A stretch of DNA of 64,000 nucleotides from CBDCYS01 sp965226185 (GTDB taxonomy: Bacteria; Acidobacteriota; Terriglobia; Bryobacterales; UBA6623), in contig CBDDCT010000006.1 in the NCBI GenBank assembly GCA_965226185.1, positions 124,001-188,000 on the forward strand. Direction: 5' to 3'. The translations under genes were made by a program, and so were the position numbers. Within the stretch, counting starts at the first letter, position 1; every line of letters starts with the position of its first letter. The notes under the pieces are model-generated. The model made no database searches. It was not told where the DNA came from and saw only the letters and a list, made by a program, of their open reading frames with translations. This document shows positions 18,241 through 26,404 of this stretch, one piece after another.

Positions 18241-18405
18241 ATGTGGAAACAAATGGCCGAGGCCATGCAGCTCAACATTCCGGAGGCTGAACTGGAAAGG
18301 GCCGCCGCCATACTCGAGTCACTCTATGAAAACGTACGGCCCGCGCTGGACCGCGACCTGAGCACGATTGAGCCGGCCGCGGATTTTCGTCCGCGGAGGA
18401 AGTAG
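18241..18405 (+). CDS. Small AtzG/DUF4089-like protein, possible amidase partner
   Basis: A 54-aa helical protein starting at the ATG at 18241 with GTGGAG about 10 bases upstream; longer in-frame starts lack such a site. It ends EPAADFRPRRK. The helix-rich body followed by an EPA..FRP tail resembles the GatC/AtzG-like small proteins (DUF4089) that accompany amidase-signature enzymes, and an amidase-signature gene lies 265 bases downstream. The assignment is an inference from the tail motif and context; the match is too short to be sure. If right, it would act as a stabilising subunit of the amidase. Confidence 0.5.
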   Translation: MWKQMAEAMQLNIPEAELERAAAILESLYENVRPALDRDLSTIEPAADFRPRRK

Positions 18406-18469
18406 GGGCTGGCGCGCGGAGGCCGTTCAAGATGAGATTCTAGAAACTTAAGGCGGGAAGCCGCATCAG

Positions 18470-18673
18470 ATGAAACGCAAATTCACAGCCAGCATTTGCC
18501 GCGAAGGCTCGTGGTACGTCGCTCAATGCCTCGAAGTGGATGTGGCCAGTCAAGGCCAATCCCAACAAGAGGCAATCAGAAACTTGCGTGAAGCTTTGGA
18601 GCTGCATTTCGAAGAGCCCAGGGCGCGACAATCCGTTGGCTGGGGAGCAGCAAACCTAGAGAGCACAACTTGA
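18470..18673 (+). CDS. HicB-like protein without a HicA partner
   Basis: A 67-aa protein of the HicB-like, degenerate RNase H fold type: FTASICREGSWYVAQCLEVDVASQGQSQQEAIRNLREALELHFEE. In hicAB modules this fold is the antitoxin, usually next to a HicA toxin with a double-stranded RNA-binding fold. No HicA-like ORF is visible on either side. Its stop overlaps the TTG start of the amidase by four bases (TTGA), so it appears translationally coupled to the amidase and is probably not acting as an antitoxin here. Solitary HicB-like proteins are common in bacteria and their function is unclear. Confidence 0.75.
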   Translation: MKRKFTASICREGSWYVAQCLEVDVASQGQSQQEAIRNLREALELHFEEPRARQSVGWGAANLESTT

Positions 18674-20067
18674 CCATTCAAGAAACTTCCAAACTTATCC
18701 AGAGCGGAGAGATCTCGCCCGTTGAGCTGACCCGGCAAACCCTGGATCGCATCGCCAAGCTACAGCCGGTCTTGAATGCCTACATCACCGTAACGGCCGA
18801 TCATGCTCTCGATCAGGCTCACCGGGCGGAAGCGGAAATTCGGTCGGGCAACTATCGCGGCCCTTTGCATGGCATCCCTTACGCGGCGAAGGACCTGTTT
18901 TACACGAAGGGCATTCGCACAACGGTGGGAACCAAGTTCCTGGCCGATTTCGTGCCTGATTTCGATGCCACGATCATCGAGAAGCTCAACGGCGCGGGCG
19001 CCGTGCTCGTGGGCAAGGCCGGCTTGCACGAATGCGCCTACGGAATTACGAGCACCAACCCGCACTACGGGCCGATCCGCAATCCCTGGGACACGGACCG
19101 CATTCCGGGCGGGTCGAGCGGCGGCTCGGCGTCCGCGCTGGCCTCGGGGCAGTGTCTGTTTTCGCTTGGGTCCGACACAGGCGGATCGATTCGCATCCCT
19201 GCGTCGTTGTGCGGATTGGCCGGCCTCAAAGCAACTTTCGGACGCGTCAGCCGGCACGGAGTTTACCCTCTCGGGCACACTCTCGACCACGCCGGCCCAT
19301 TCGGCCTGACGGTTCAAGATACGGCTTGGGTCTACCAGGCCATAGCAGGCTTTGATTCGCGCGACCCCTCCAGCGCCGGCCGGCCTGACCGCGCGCCGGT
19401 TCTGTCTCCTGAACCACGCCTCGACGGCCGCAAGATTGGAGTTCCAAGGAACTACTACTTCGAGCATCTGGACGCTGATGTCGAAGCGGCCGTTCGTAAA
19501 GCGCTGCAAGTTATGGAGGAGCTGGGCGCGACCTTGGTGGAAATCGAGGTGCCCGACATCGAGGAGTTCAACTCTATCGGACGGCTGATTCTGCTGGCTG
19601 AAGCGTCTTCGGTGCACCATCGGCGGCTGCGCGAGCGCCGCGAGGATTTCGGAGACGATGTTCGCGCCCTGCTCGACCAAGGTTGCTTCGTTCTTGCCAC
19701 GGACTATCTTGACGCTCAGCGGCGGCGGCGGGCGTTCAATGATGCGTTCAACAAGTTGCTGACCGAGGTCGATGTCATTGCGGCTCCGGCCCTTCCCATC
19801 ACCGCCGCCAAGATCGGCCAGAACACAATCCGCGTTGGCGGCCGCGACGAGAACGTCCGGCTGGCCACTACCCGCCTGGTGCGAGCCCTCAACATGACGG
19901 GGCTGCCACTGCTTTCCGTTCCTTGCGGAATCAGCTCGCAAGGCCTTCCCATCGGCCTGCAATTGATCGGAGGTTTGTTCGACGAGGCCGCGTTGCTCGA
20001 AGTCGGTCACGGCTACGAGCAGGCGACGGATTGGCACAAAAAACGTTCGCCGATTGCGGCCAGCTAG
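18670..20067 (+). CDS. Amidase-signature amidohydrolase (AtzE/GatA-like)
   Basis: A 465-aa amidase-signature enzyme that hydrolyses an amide bond of unknown substrate. The Ser-cisSer-Lys triad is visible: Lys74 in GIPYAAKDLFYTKG, the glycine-serine block IPGGSSGGSASALASG (147-160) and Ser173 in GSDTGGSIRIPAS. The length is near that of GatA and AtzE. GatA is usually encoded with gatB and gatC, which are absent, and the small AtzG-like neighbour favours a stand-alone amidase complex. The start is TTG overlapping the HicB-like stop (TTGA). The operon order is small protein, HicB-like, amidase. Confidence 0.85.
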   Translation: MTIQETSKLIQSGEISPVELTRQTLDRIAKLQPVLNAYITVTADHALDQAHRAEAEIRSGNYRGPLHGIPYAAKDLFYTKGIRTTVGTKFLADFVPDFDATIIEKLNGAGAVLVGKAGLHECAYGITSTNPHYGPIRNPWDTDRIPGGSSGGSASALASGQCLFSLGSDTGGSIRIPASLCGLAGLKATFGRVSRHGVYPLGHTLDHAGPFGLTVQDTAWVYQAIAGFDSRDPSSAGRPDRAPVLSPEPRLDGRKIGVPRNYYFEHLDADVEAAVRKALQVMEELGATLVEIEVPDIEEFNSIGRLILLAEASSVHHRRLRERREDFGDDVRALLDQGCFVLATDYLDAQRRRRAFNDAFNKLLTEVDVIAAPALPITAAKIGQNTIRVGGRDENVRLATTRLVRALNMTGLPLLSVPCGISSQGLPIGLQLIGGLFDEAALLEVGHGYEQATDWHKKRSPIAAS

Positions 20068-20103
20068 CTCCCGGCCTACTGATGCTCGCGAAATACGGTG
20101 TAG

Positions 20104-20123
20104 GGGCGCAGCGTGCTGCGCCC
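20104..20123. repeat. Palindrome in the gap after the amidase gene
   Basis: A perfect 9-base inverted repeat (GGGCGCAGC, GT, GCTGCGCCC) lies 36 bases after the amidase stop. It may act as a transcription end or be a dispersed repeat; there is no T-run. Confidence 0.5.
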
Positions 20124-20193
20124 GCTCCGGCTATATTCTGCGAATATCAGCAATTCTGGTAGGCTCGAATCTCAGTTTGAATGAAGGTCCCCT

Positions 20194-21327
20194 GTGTTCG
20201 TCCTGCAGACTGTTCTGTTGCTTCTATTGTTCGGTTCCTGGGTTTACTGCATTCTGACGGTAGTGGCGGCGCTGCGCTATCGGGCGGTACGGCCTGAGCC
20301 GCTGGAAAACGGCCCGCCCATCAGCGTATTCAAACCTCTCTCCGGAGCGGAGGATGCCCTCGAGACCAACCTGCGGAGTTTTTTTACCCAGCGCTACTCC
20401 GCCTTCGAGATTCTTTTTGCGGTGCGGGAAGCTGCTGATCCCGCGCTGAAAGTCGTCGAGAAGCTTCGACATGAGTTCCCAGCCCAGCCGTGTCGCGTCT
20501 TGGTGACAGGAGAGCCTCCCTATGCCAACGCCAAAGTCTTCAGCTTGGTTCAGATGATCGCCGCGGCGCAATACGACTTGCTGGTGATGAGCGACAGCGA
20601 TATACGCGTTACGCCCGATATGCTGGCGACTTTGGCGGCGGAGTTCGACAGCGGCAAGGTCGACCTTCTCACCTGCCCCTACCGCGCCGTGCCGGGTCCC
20701 AGTCCCTGGTCGACGCTCGAGGCGGTGGGCCTCAACACAGAGTTCCTGAGCGGCTTGCTCGTGGCGCGGCTGGTCGAAGGCGTGAAGTTCGCGGTGGGGC
20801 CGGCCATCGCCGCGCGCAAGAGTTTGATTGACGCCCTGGGCGGTTTTGGCCGGTTCAGAGAGTATCTCGCGGAAGATTTCGTGCTCGGGAAGATCGCTGC
20901 TCAAAGTGGCTACGGGGTTGACTTGTCTTCTTATGTCATCGAGCACCATATCGGAAGTCACGGATTCGGTCAAAACTTTCGGCACCGCCTGAGATGGGCG
21001 CGCAGCACGAGACGATCGCGCCCCAGCGGTTACGCCGGACAGCTATTCACCTACCCGCTGGCTCTGGGGATTGGGGCGTCTCTGGCCCTGCCGGATTGGG
21101 CGGCCCTTTTGGTGATCATCACGGCGCTTTTTCGCGCGGCGGCGGCTTGGGCGGTTGCCGGCCACGTTCTTCACGATCCCCTCACCCGAACCAGGTGGTG
21201 GCTGGTCCCCATCCAGGACATTCTGGGTTTCTTGATTTGGATCGCGGGATTCTTCGGAAACCAAATCCAGTGGCGGGACAGGACCTACCGGTTGCTGCCC
21301 GACGGCCGTTTCGAAAGAGTTCGCTAG
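20194..21327 (+). CDS. hpnI: Hopanoid biosynthesis glycosyltransferase HpnI
   Basis: Membrane-bound family 2 (ceramide-glucosyltransferase-like) glycosyltransferase, 377 aa. HpnI adds N-acetylglucosamine to bacteriohopanetetrol in hopanoid side-chain synthesis; this is family knowledge. Visible features are an N-terminal membrane segment (5-27), PPISVFKPLSGAEDAL, SDSDIRVTPDML (133-144, metal-binding DxD), the catalytic-base region EDFVLGKIAA, the product-site motif HRLRWARSTR and two or three C-terminal membrane segments (about 285-310 and 345-365). The GTG start at 20194 has GAAGG seven bases upstream. Other hopanoid genes (shc, hpnH, hpnK) are not in the window, so the pathway must be split in this genome. 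Confidence 0.82.
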   Translation: MFVLQTVLLLLLFGSWVYCILTVVAALRYRAVRPEPLENGPPISVFKPLSGAEDALETNLRSFFTQRYSAFEILFAVREAADPALKVVEKLRHEFPAQPCRVLVTGEPPYANAKVFSLVQMIAAAQYDLLVMSDSDIRVTPDMLATLAAEFDSGKVDLLTCPYRAVPGPSPWSTLEAVGLNTEFLSGLLVARLVEGVKFAVGPAIAARKSLIDALGGFGRFREYLAEDFVLGKIAAQSGYGVDLSSYVIEHHIGSHGFGQNFRHRLRWARSTRRSRPSGYAGQLFTYPLALGIGASLALPDWAALLVIITALFRAAAAWAVAGHVLHDPLTRTRWWLVPIQDILGFLIWIAGFFGNQIQWRDRTYRLLPDGRFERVR

Positions 21328-21578
21328 ACGGCCGCGAGACACGCTGCGATTCACTTTCCGGTCTGTACAATGAGTGTTGGTTCGGTCATAAAAGATCCCG
21401 GCCTCTCCCTGATCCAGCGAGTTTCCCGACAAAGCTTCTGAAACGACGGGCCGCTCCCCGGCGGCCTTGCCGCAAGCGCTGAGTGTTACCGCGCGGCGAG
21501 CCGCAAGCGGTGAGCGAATGCGCCAGGCGCTTCGGCGGCCCGCCAGGGATTGAGCGAAGCCATTCACACAAGAGAAGC

Positions 21579-21587
21579 AGGAAAGGA
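21579..21587 (+). promoter_or_regulatory. Strong ribosome-binding site of gnd
   Basis: AGGAAAGGA lies eight bases ahead of the ATG at 21596 and fixes the start of gnd. The rest of the 268-base gap after hpnI holds GC-rich inverted-repeat text and no ORF I would call. Confidence 0.6.
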
Positions 21588-21595
21588 TATTTTAA

Positions 21596-23002
21596 ATGTC
21601 AAAAGGTCAATTTGCGGTTGCCGGTTTGGGCGTGATGGGACGCATGGTAGCCCTCAATATCGAACGCAATGGATTTCCCGTTATCGCCTACAACCGCGGG
21701 ACGGAAAACGCCGACCACATGCGCAAGGCCGCCGCGGGCAAGAACGTGCGAGTCACGCAGTCGATCCAGGAAATGGCCGCCTTGCTCGAAACGCCCCGGC
21801 GCGTGCTGCTCATGGTCACGGCCGGCCGCGGGACCGACGCCGTGATCGCTGAACTCCGCAAGCTGCTCGATCCGGGTGACGTCATCATCGACGGCGGAAA
21901 CTCGCACTTCCCCGATACCAATCGGCGCCAACAAGAACTATCGGGAACAGGAATCCACTACATCGGTTGCGGTATCAGCGGCGGCGAGCAAGGGGCGCTT
22001 TGGGGACCGAGCATCATGCCCGGCGGGGACAAGGAAGCCTACGCCAAGATCGAGGCCGTGCTGAACAAGATCGCCGCCAAGACCGACGACGGTCCCTGCG
22101 TCACTTACGTCGGCGAGGGCTCGGCCGGCCACTACGTGAAGATGGTTCACAACGGCATCGAGTACGGCATCATGCAGATCATCTGCGAGATTTACGATAT
22201 TTTCCGGAAATCAGCAGGTATGGGCACGGCGGAAATCCAAGAGGTTTTCGCAAAATGGACCGAATCGGATATCAGCGGCTACCTGGTCGAAATCGCGGCG
22301 GATTGCTTGGCGAAGCAGGACGATCTGACGGATCAGCCGCTGGTCGAAGTCATACTCGATACGGCCGGGCAAAAAGGGACCGGCAAATGGACGGCTCAGT
22401 CGGCCCTTGACCTGGGAGTGCCGATCCCCAGTCTAAGCATGGCTGTTACCGCGCGGATACTTTCCGGACTCAAGCCGAACAGAGTCGAAGCCGCGAAAAT
22501 TCTCAGCGGCCCGGATGCAAAATACTCCGGTGGCCGTGACGAGCTGATTGCGGCGATGTACAACGCCTTTTATCTGGCAACGGTCGCTTGTTACGCGCAG
22601 GGAATGGCCTTGATCCGGGAGGCCTCCAGGGAGTTTAGCTACAAAGTCAACCTCGCCGAAGTGGCGCGCATTTGGAAGGGCGGCTGCATTATCCGCTCGA
22701 AGCTGCTCGACCCGATCAAGAAGGCCTTCCAGGCAAATCCCGATCTGGACAACCTGCTGCTCGACGCGAGTTTCAGCGGCATGGCGAACGCCAATCAGGC
22801 CGACTTGCGAAAGGTTGTTCAGCTCGCGGCCGAAACCGGTGTTCCGGCAACCTGCCTGGGCGCGACGCTCGCCTACATCGACAGCTACCGCAGCGAGTTC
22901 CTGCCGGCGAATCTGCTGCAAGCGCTGCGCGACAACTTCGGAGCGCACACCTATAAACGCCTCGACCGCGAAGGCGTCTTCCACGCCGATTGGGTGAGCT
23001 AA
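21596..23002 (+). CDS. gnd: 6-phosphogluconate dehydrogenase (decarboxylating)
   Basis: Oxidises and decarboxylates 6-phosphogluconate to ribulose 5-phosphate in the oxidative pentose phosphate pathway. At 468 aa it is the long, dimeric class. The N-terminal nucleotide-binding motif is AVAGLGVMGRMVALNIERNG. VIIDGGNSHFPDTNRR, GCGISGGEQGALWGPSIMPGG and VKMVHNGIEYGIMQIICE are the substrate and catalytic blocks (Lys and Asn of KMVHNGIE). The C-terminus has the usual IWKGGCIIRSKLL and QALRDNFGAHTYKRLDREG. In place of the common NRT, the segment after strand two reads YNRGTENAD, which still suits NADP. The downstream HAD and aldehyde dehydrogenase genes are on the same strand. Confidence 0.95.
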   Translation: MSKGQFAVAGLGVMGRMVALNIERNGFPVIAYNRGTENADHMRKAAAGKNVRVTQSIQEMAALLETPRRVLLMVTAGRGTDAVIAELRKLLDPGDVIIDGGNSHFPDTNRRQQELSGTGIHYIGCGISGGEQGALWGPSIMPGGDKEAYAKIEAVLNKIAAKTDDGPCVTYVGEGSAGHYVKMVHNGIEYGIMQIICEIYDIFRKSAGMGTAEIQEVFAKWTESDISGYLVEIAADCLAKQDDLTDQPLVEVILDTAGQKGTGKWTAQSALDLGVPIPSLSMAVTARILSGLKPNRVEAAKILSGPDAKYSGGRDELIAAMYNAFYLATVACYAQGMALIREASREFSYKVNLAEVARIWKGGCIIRSKLLDPIKKAFQANPDLDNLLLDASFSGMANANQADLRKVVQLAAETGVPATCLGATLAYIDSYRSEFLPANLLQALRDNFGAHTYKRLDREGVFHADWVS

Positions 23003-23038
23003 GCCGACGTGGCGCAAGCTCTTAGCTTGCCGAGTCGG
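23003..23038 (+). terminator. Stem-loop directly after gnd
   Basis: GCCGAC (23003) pairs with GTCGGC (23033-23038), enclosing the inner pair GCAAGCT/AGCTTGC. It starts at the first base after the gnd stop. There is no T-run, so it is either a terminator-like stem-loop or a dispersed palindrome used as one. Confidence 0.55.
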
Positions 23039-23125
23039 CATCATTACAGTTCGTTCGGCCGGTCAGGTATCCTAATCGATTGATCTAGTAAGTTGCCCGG
23101 TACGGGCCTCTTGCAGCAAACCGAC

Positions 23126-24037
23126 ATGGCAACCAGCAGCTCACTTGAGAACTTTCGACCCAAGCACGACTTCTATATCGGCCTTGATTCCGACGGCTGC
23201 GTGTTTGACTCGATGGAGATCAAGCACAAAGAATGCTTCACGCCGGCTTTCATCAAACATTGGGATCTTCAGGCTGCGTCGAAGTTTGCCCGCCGCGTTT
23301 GGGAGTTCGCCAACCTCTACTCGGTCGATCGCGGGATGAACCGATTCCCCGTGCTGGTGAGGTGCCTCGATCTGATCCAGGACTGGCCGGAAGCCATGCG
23401 CCGCGAAGTCAGCATTCCCGGCCTCGATCCGTTGCGCGATTTCATCAGTTCAGGGTTGCCGCCCAGCAACGCCTCCCTGACAAGACTGGTCGACGAAACG
23501 CGCGATCCCATTTTGATGCGTACCCTCGACTGGAGTCATGCCGTCAACGACGCCGTGGCCGACATCGTCAAAGGCGTGCCGCCTTTCCCCAAAGTTCGCG
23601 AATGCCTGGACAAGATGATCGCCGCGGCCGACCTGGCCGTTGTCTCGGGCACGCCCGGCGAGGCGCTCCGCCGGGAATGGGTCGAGCACAAGATCGATCA
23701 CTATCCCGTCCTGATCGCGGGGCAGGAGTTGGGCAAGAAAGCCGAACATCTGCAAGCCATGACGCGCGACAACCGCTACGCCGCCGGCCGCATGCTGATG
23801 ATTGGAGACGCACCGGGCGATAGGAAAGCAGCCAGGGCGACGGGCATGATGTTCTACCCCGTCAATCCGGGGCACGAGGAAGACTCCTGGGAAAGACTCC
23901 ACGACGAAGCGCTGAACCGATTCTTCGCCGGGACGTACGGCGGTGACTACGAAGACGCCCGAGTCGCCGAGTTTGAGAAACTGTTACCTTCAACGCCTCC
24001 ATGGAAGGCGCAGCCGGCAGCTCATGGCGGAGGGTAA
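23126..24037 (+). CDS. HAD-family phosphatase-like hydrolase
   Basis: HAD superfamily, about 303 aa from ATG 23126; an upstream in-frame TTG at 23093 lacks a better site. Motif I is LDSDGCVFDSM (Asp21, Asp23), motif II VVSGTP, motif III the Lys in GQELGKKAEHL, and motif IV MLMIGDAPGDRKAA. A large helical cap lies between motifs I and II (about 30-185). The substrate cannot be read from the sequence. It sits between gnd and an atypical aldehyde dehydrogenase on the same strand, which suggests a phosphorylated sugar or sugar acid. That is only an inference, and the 242-base gap downstream, filled by a repeat, argues against tight co-transcription with the dehydrogenase. Confidence 0.75.
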   Translation: MATSSSLENFRPKHDFYIGLDSDGCVFDSMEIKHKECFTPAFIKHWDLQAASKFARRVWEFANLYSVDRGMNRFPVLVRCLDLIQDWPEAMRREVSIPGLDPLRDFISSGLPPSNASLTRLVDETRDPILMRTLDWSHAVNDAVADIVKGVPPFPKVRECLDKMIAAADLAVVSGTPGEALRREWVEHKIDHYPVLIAGQELGKKAEHLQAMTRDNRYAAGRMLMIGDAPGDRKAARATGMMFYPVNPGHEEDSWERLHDEALNRFFAGTYGGDYEDARVAEFEKLLPSTPPWKAQPAAHGGG

Positions 24038-24262
24038 GCGGGTCAGAGCGCGGGCGGCAACTGGGGGCGGCAACATGGCGTGAACCTCCAGGTTTGCCGC
24101 GCCTCGATTCGTCGAGGCGTCGTCGGCCCCGGGGGGCATTCCGTTGCCTGAGACTGGATGCCGCGCCCCGGGGCGGATACAAACCGACGAATCGGTTTGC
24201 GGCAAGCGTGGACGCTCACGCCACGTCCGTGTTGCTGTCTTCGGTTGCGGGTCGGCCGCGTT
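24038..24262. repeat. Palindromic dispersed repeat, copy 1 (copy 2 at 56361-56612)
   Basis: Between the HAD and aldehyde dehydrogenase genes lies about 200 bases shared with 56361-56612. The shared parts include the GGCGTGAACCTCCAGG start, the small stem CCTCGATTCGTCGAGG, CGACGAATCGGTTTGCGGCA and a GGACGCTCACGCCACG end. The outer parts are inverted copies of each other (GGCGTGA...TTGCCGC against GCGGCAA...TCACGCC), so the whole can fold as a long hairpin. No ORF is called. Confidence 0.8.
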
Positions 24263-24279
24263 AAGAAAAGGGAGCATCC

Positions 24280-25710
24280 ATGATTCACGTACCGCTCGTC
24301 CGATGGGGCGAACCCTACACCAGCCTCGATAAAGACAAGGTCGTTCACTTCGACAGCGGCGAGCCGATCGCCGAAGTCAGCCAGGCCGTTGCGGGCATGG
24401 TCCGCCGTGACATGCGCCAGGCACAGGCGGCCCGCAACGCCTTGCGGGAGATTCCCTGCGCCGAGCTGGTCAAGATGGTGCAGCAAGCCGGACAGCTATT
24501 CATGAGCGCCGATCTCCCTATCGGGGAAGACACACAAACGCCGGACGATTTCGTCCGCCAGCAGTCCTCGACAACCGGGCTGCCGGAACATATGTGCCGC
24601 AAGAACATGGACAAGATCGCCTATGTCCTCAGCCAAATGGACCGCATTCTGGACGCTCTGACCCGCGGCCTCGATCTCAACATCCTCAGTTCGGGATATG
24701 GAACCGACGACGCCGGGCGGCTGCTCAGCTACCAGGCGACCACCCCCGTGCTGGGCATGGTGCTGCCCAGTAATTCGCCGGGCGTGCACACGCTTTGGAT
24801 GCCGGTCGTCGCCATGCAGATCGGGCTGGTGCTCAAGCCCGGCCCGCAGGAGCCCTGGACGCCCTACCGCATGGCTCAGGCGATGATCCGGGCCGGCGTG
24901 CCGGCGAAGGCCTTCGCGATCTATGCGGGTGGCGGCGATATTGGCGCCGCGGTGCTCGCGAGTTGTCCGCGGACCATGCTGTTCGGCAGCCAGGCGACGG
25001 TCGATCAGCACGGCGGCAATCATCGAGTCCAGGTACACGGCCCCGGCTACAGCAAAATTCTCATCGGCGACGACGAAGCCGACAATTGGGAAGATCACCT
25101 GGATCTGATGGAGACCAGCGTCTTCCTCAACAGCGGACGCAGTTGCATCAACTGCAGCGCCATCTGGACGCCGCGTCACGGCCAGGAAATCGCCCAAGCG
25201 CTGGCCGAGCGGCTGGCTTCGGTGAAACCGTTGCCGCCGGAAGACCCCCAAGCGGCGCTGGCTGCATTCACCGTTCCCGGCGTTGCCGAAGCCGTCTCCG
25301 GGGCGATTGACGCCGACCTCGTAGCAGGCGGTCACGAGGACCTCGTGGGCAAGGTTCGCGGCTCTTCGCGCCTCATCCAGCGCGAGCACTGCGACTACCT
25401 TCTTCCGACCATTACCTACTGCGAGTCGCCCGAACAACCCATCGCGAAGAAGGAATTCATGTTCCCGTTCGCCAATGTAGTCGAGTGCCCGCAGGATCAA
25501 ATGCTGGAGAAGATCGGCTCCACGCTGGTCGGCAGCGGCATTACCCAAGACCCCAAATTCCGCGCCGAGCTGCTCGATTGTGAGCACATCGACCGGCTCA
25601 ACCTGGGTGCTGTTCCCACCACGAAACTCGATTGGCTGCAGCCCCACGAGGGCAACATCGTCGACTTCCTCTACCGGGCCAGGGCGTTTCAGAGCGAACC
25701 GGCGGCGTAA
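24280..25710 (+). CDS. Atypical aldehyde dehydrogenase family protein
   Basis: Aldehyde dehydrogenase fold, 476 aa, predicted to oxidise an aldehyde (or reduce an acyl-CoA) with NAD(P). The Rossmann-side text VLGMVLPSNSPGVHTLWMPVVAMQIGLVLKPGPQEPWTPYRMAQA matches the fold. The catalytic cysteine region is NSGRSCINCSAIW, with Cys289 the probable nucleophile and Cys292 a second nearby. The usual E-L-G-G-K glutamate motif is not evident, which would suit a CoA-acylating or otherwise divergent subgroup. The substrate is unknown. The ATG at 24280 has GGGAG eight bases ahead. Upstream gnd and HAD genes on the same strand hint at carbohydrate metabolism. Confidence 0.8.
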   Translation: MIHVPLVRWGEPYTSLDKDKVVHFDSGEPIAEVSQAVAGMVRRDMRQAQAARNALREIPCAELVKMVQQAGQLFMSADLPIGEDTQTPDDFVRQQSSTTGLPEHMCRKNMDKIAYVLSQMDRILDALTRGLDLNILSSGYGTDDAGRLLSYQATTPVLGMVLPSNSPGVHTLWMPVVAMQIGLVLKPGPQEPWTPYRMAQAMIRAGVPAKAFAIYAGGGDIGAAVLASCPRTMLFGSQATVDQHGGNHRVQVHGPGYSKILIGDDEADNWEDHLDLMETSVFLNSGRSCINCSAIWTPRHGQEIAQALAERLASVKPLPPEDPQAALAAFTVPGVAEAVSGAIDADLVAGGHEDLVGKVRGSSRLIQREHCDYLLPTITYCESPEQPIAKKEFMFPFANVVECPQDQMLEKIGSTLVGSGITQDPKFRAELLDCEHIDRLNLGAVPTTKLDWLQPHEGNIVDFLYRARAFQSEPAA

Positions 25711-25774
25711 GAGGCCCTGAAAAAGTGGGGACTGCCCCAAGCGCCCGATTCAAACCGCGGCCGGGCCTTTTGCT

Positions 25775-26287
25775 ATGCTGAACCCAGTGGCAACGCAGAC
25801 CCTCATGCCGGTCGAAGAATATCTGCGCACGGTCTACGAGCCGGACGCCGAATTTGTCGATGGCGAGATCGTGGAGAGAAACTTGGGAGAGAACCCGCAT
25901 AGCGCGGTGCAGGTCCGGTTGGTCGAAATCTTCTACGAGCTAAAGAAGAAACACCCCGTTCATTGCCGAACCGAACTCCGTATGCAGCTTGCGCCCGCAC
26001 GCATCCGGATCCCCGATGTCGCGCTATTCCACCCTGAAAAGCCTGTCGAACTCGTTCCTTCCGATGCCCCGTTAGTCGTCGTCGAGATCGTTTCGCGGGA
26101 GGATCGCCACACGGAGATCATTCAGAAGTTCGAAGAGTACCGCGCCTGGGGAGTGACCCACATTTGGCTGGCCGACCCATGGCAGCGGCAGCTCTCGGTC
26201 CACGGCGACAACGGCCTGACGGCCGTGGGGTCACTACAAATTAGCGACTTGGGCCTGGAAATCACGGCGGCCGACCTCTTCGACTGA
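25775..26287 (+). CDS. Uma2 family (DUF820) putative endonuclease
   Basis: A 170-aa protein of the Uma2/DUF820 group, with a restriction-endonuclease-like fold. Visible blocks are MPVEEYLRT, EFVDGEIVERNLGENPHSAVQ, RTELRMQLAPARIRIPDVALFH and LVVVEIVSREDRHTEIIQKFEEYRAWGVTHIWLADP. The Asp of RIPDV and the Glu of VVVEIVS plus the following Lys region form the PD-(D/E)xK-like site. Members occur in many copies in cyanobacteria, Acidobacteria and Planctomycetes. Their targets are unknown and some are thought to be mobile-element relics. It is the last gene before the mobile-element zone. Confidence 0.88.
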   Translation: MLNPVATQTLMPVEEYLRTVYEPDAEFVDGEIVERNLGENPHSAVQVRLVEIFYELKKKHPVHCRTELRMQLAPARIRIPDVALFHPEKPVELVPSDAPLVVVEIVSREDRHTEIIQKFEEYRAWGVTHIWLADPWQRQLSVHGDNGLTAVGSLQISDLGLEITAADLFD

Positions 26288-26332
26288 TCCGCCGCGTGGC
26301 GCGCGGCACGTGGCGCGCGTCTCCAGACGTGC

Positions 26333-26356
26333 CATGTCGCCATTCGTGGCGACATG
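26333..26356 (+). terminator. Stem-loop with TTCG tetraloop after the Uma2 gene
   Basis: CATGTCGCCA (26333-26342) and TGGCGACATG (26347-26356) pair perfectly around a TTCG tetraloop, 45 bases after the Uma2 stop. This is a very stable hairpin and a likely transcription end, although only TCTT follows. Confidence 0.65.
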
Positions 26357-26404
26357 TCTTGCCGTCAGACCCGCCGGGGACAGTCACCATCAGCCGGACC
26401 CCTC

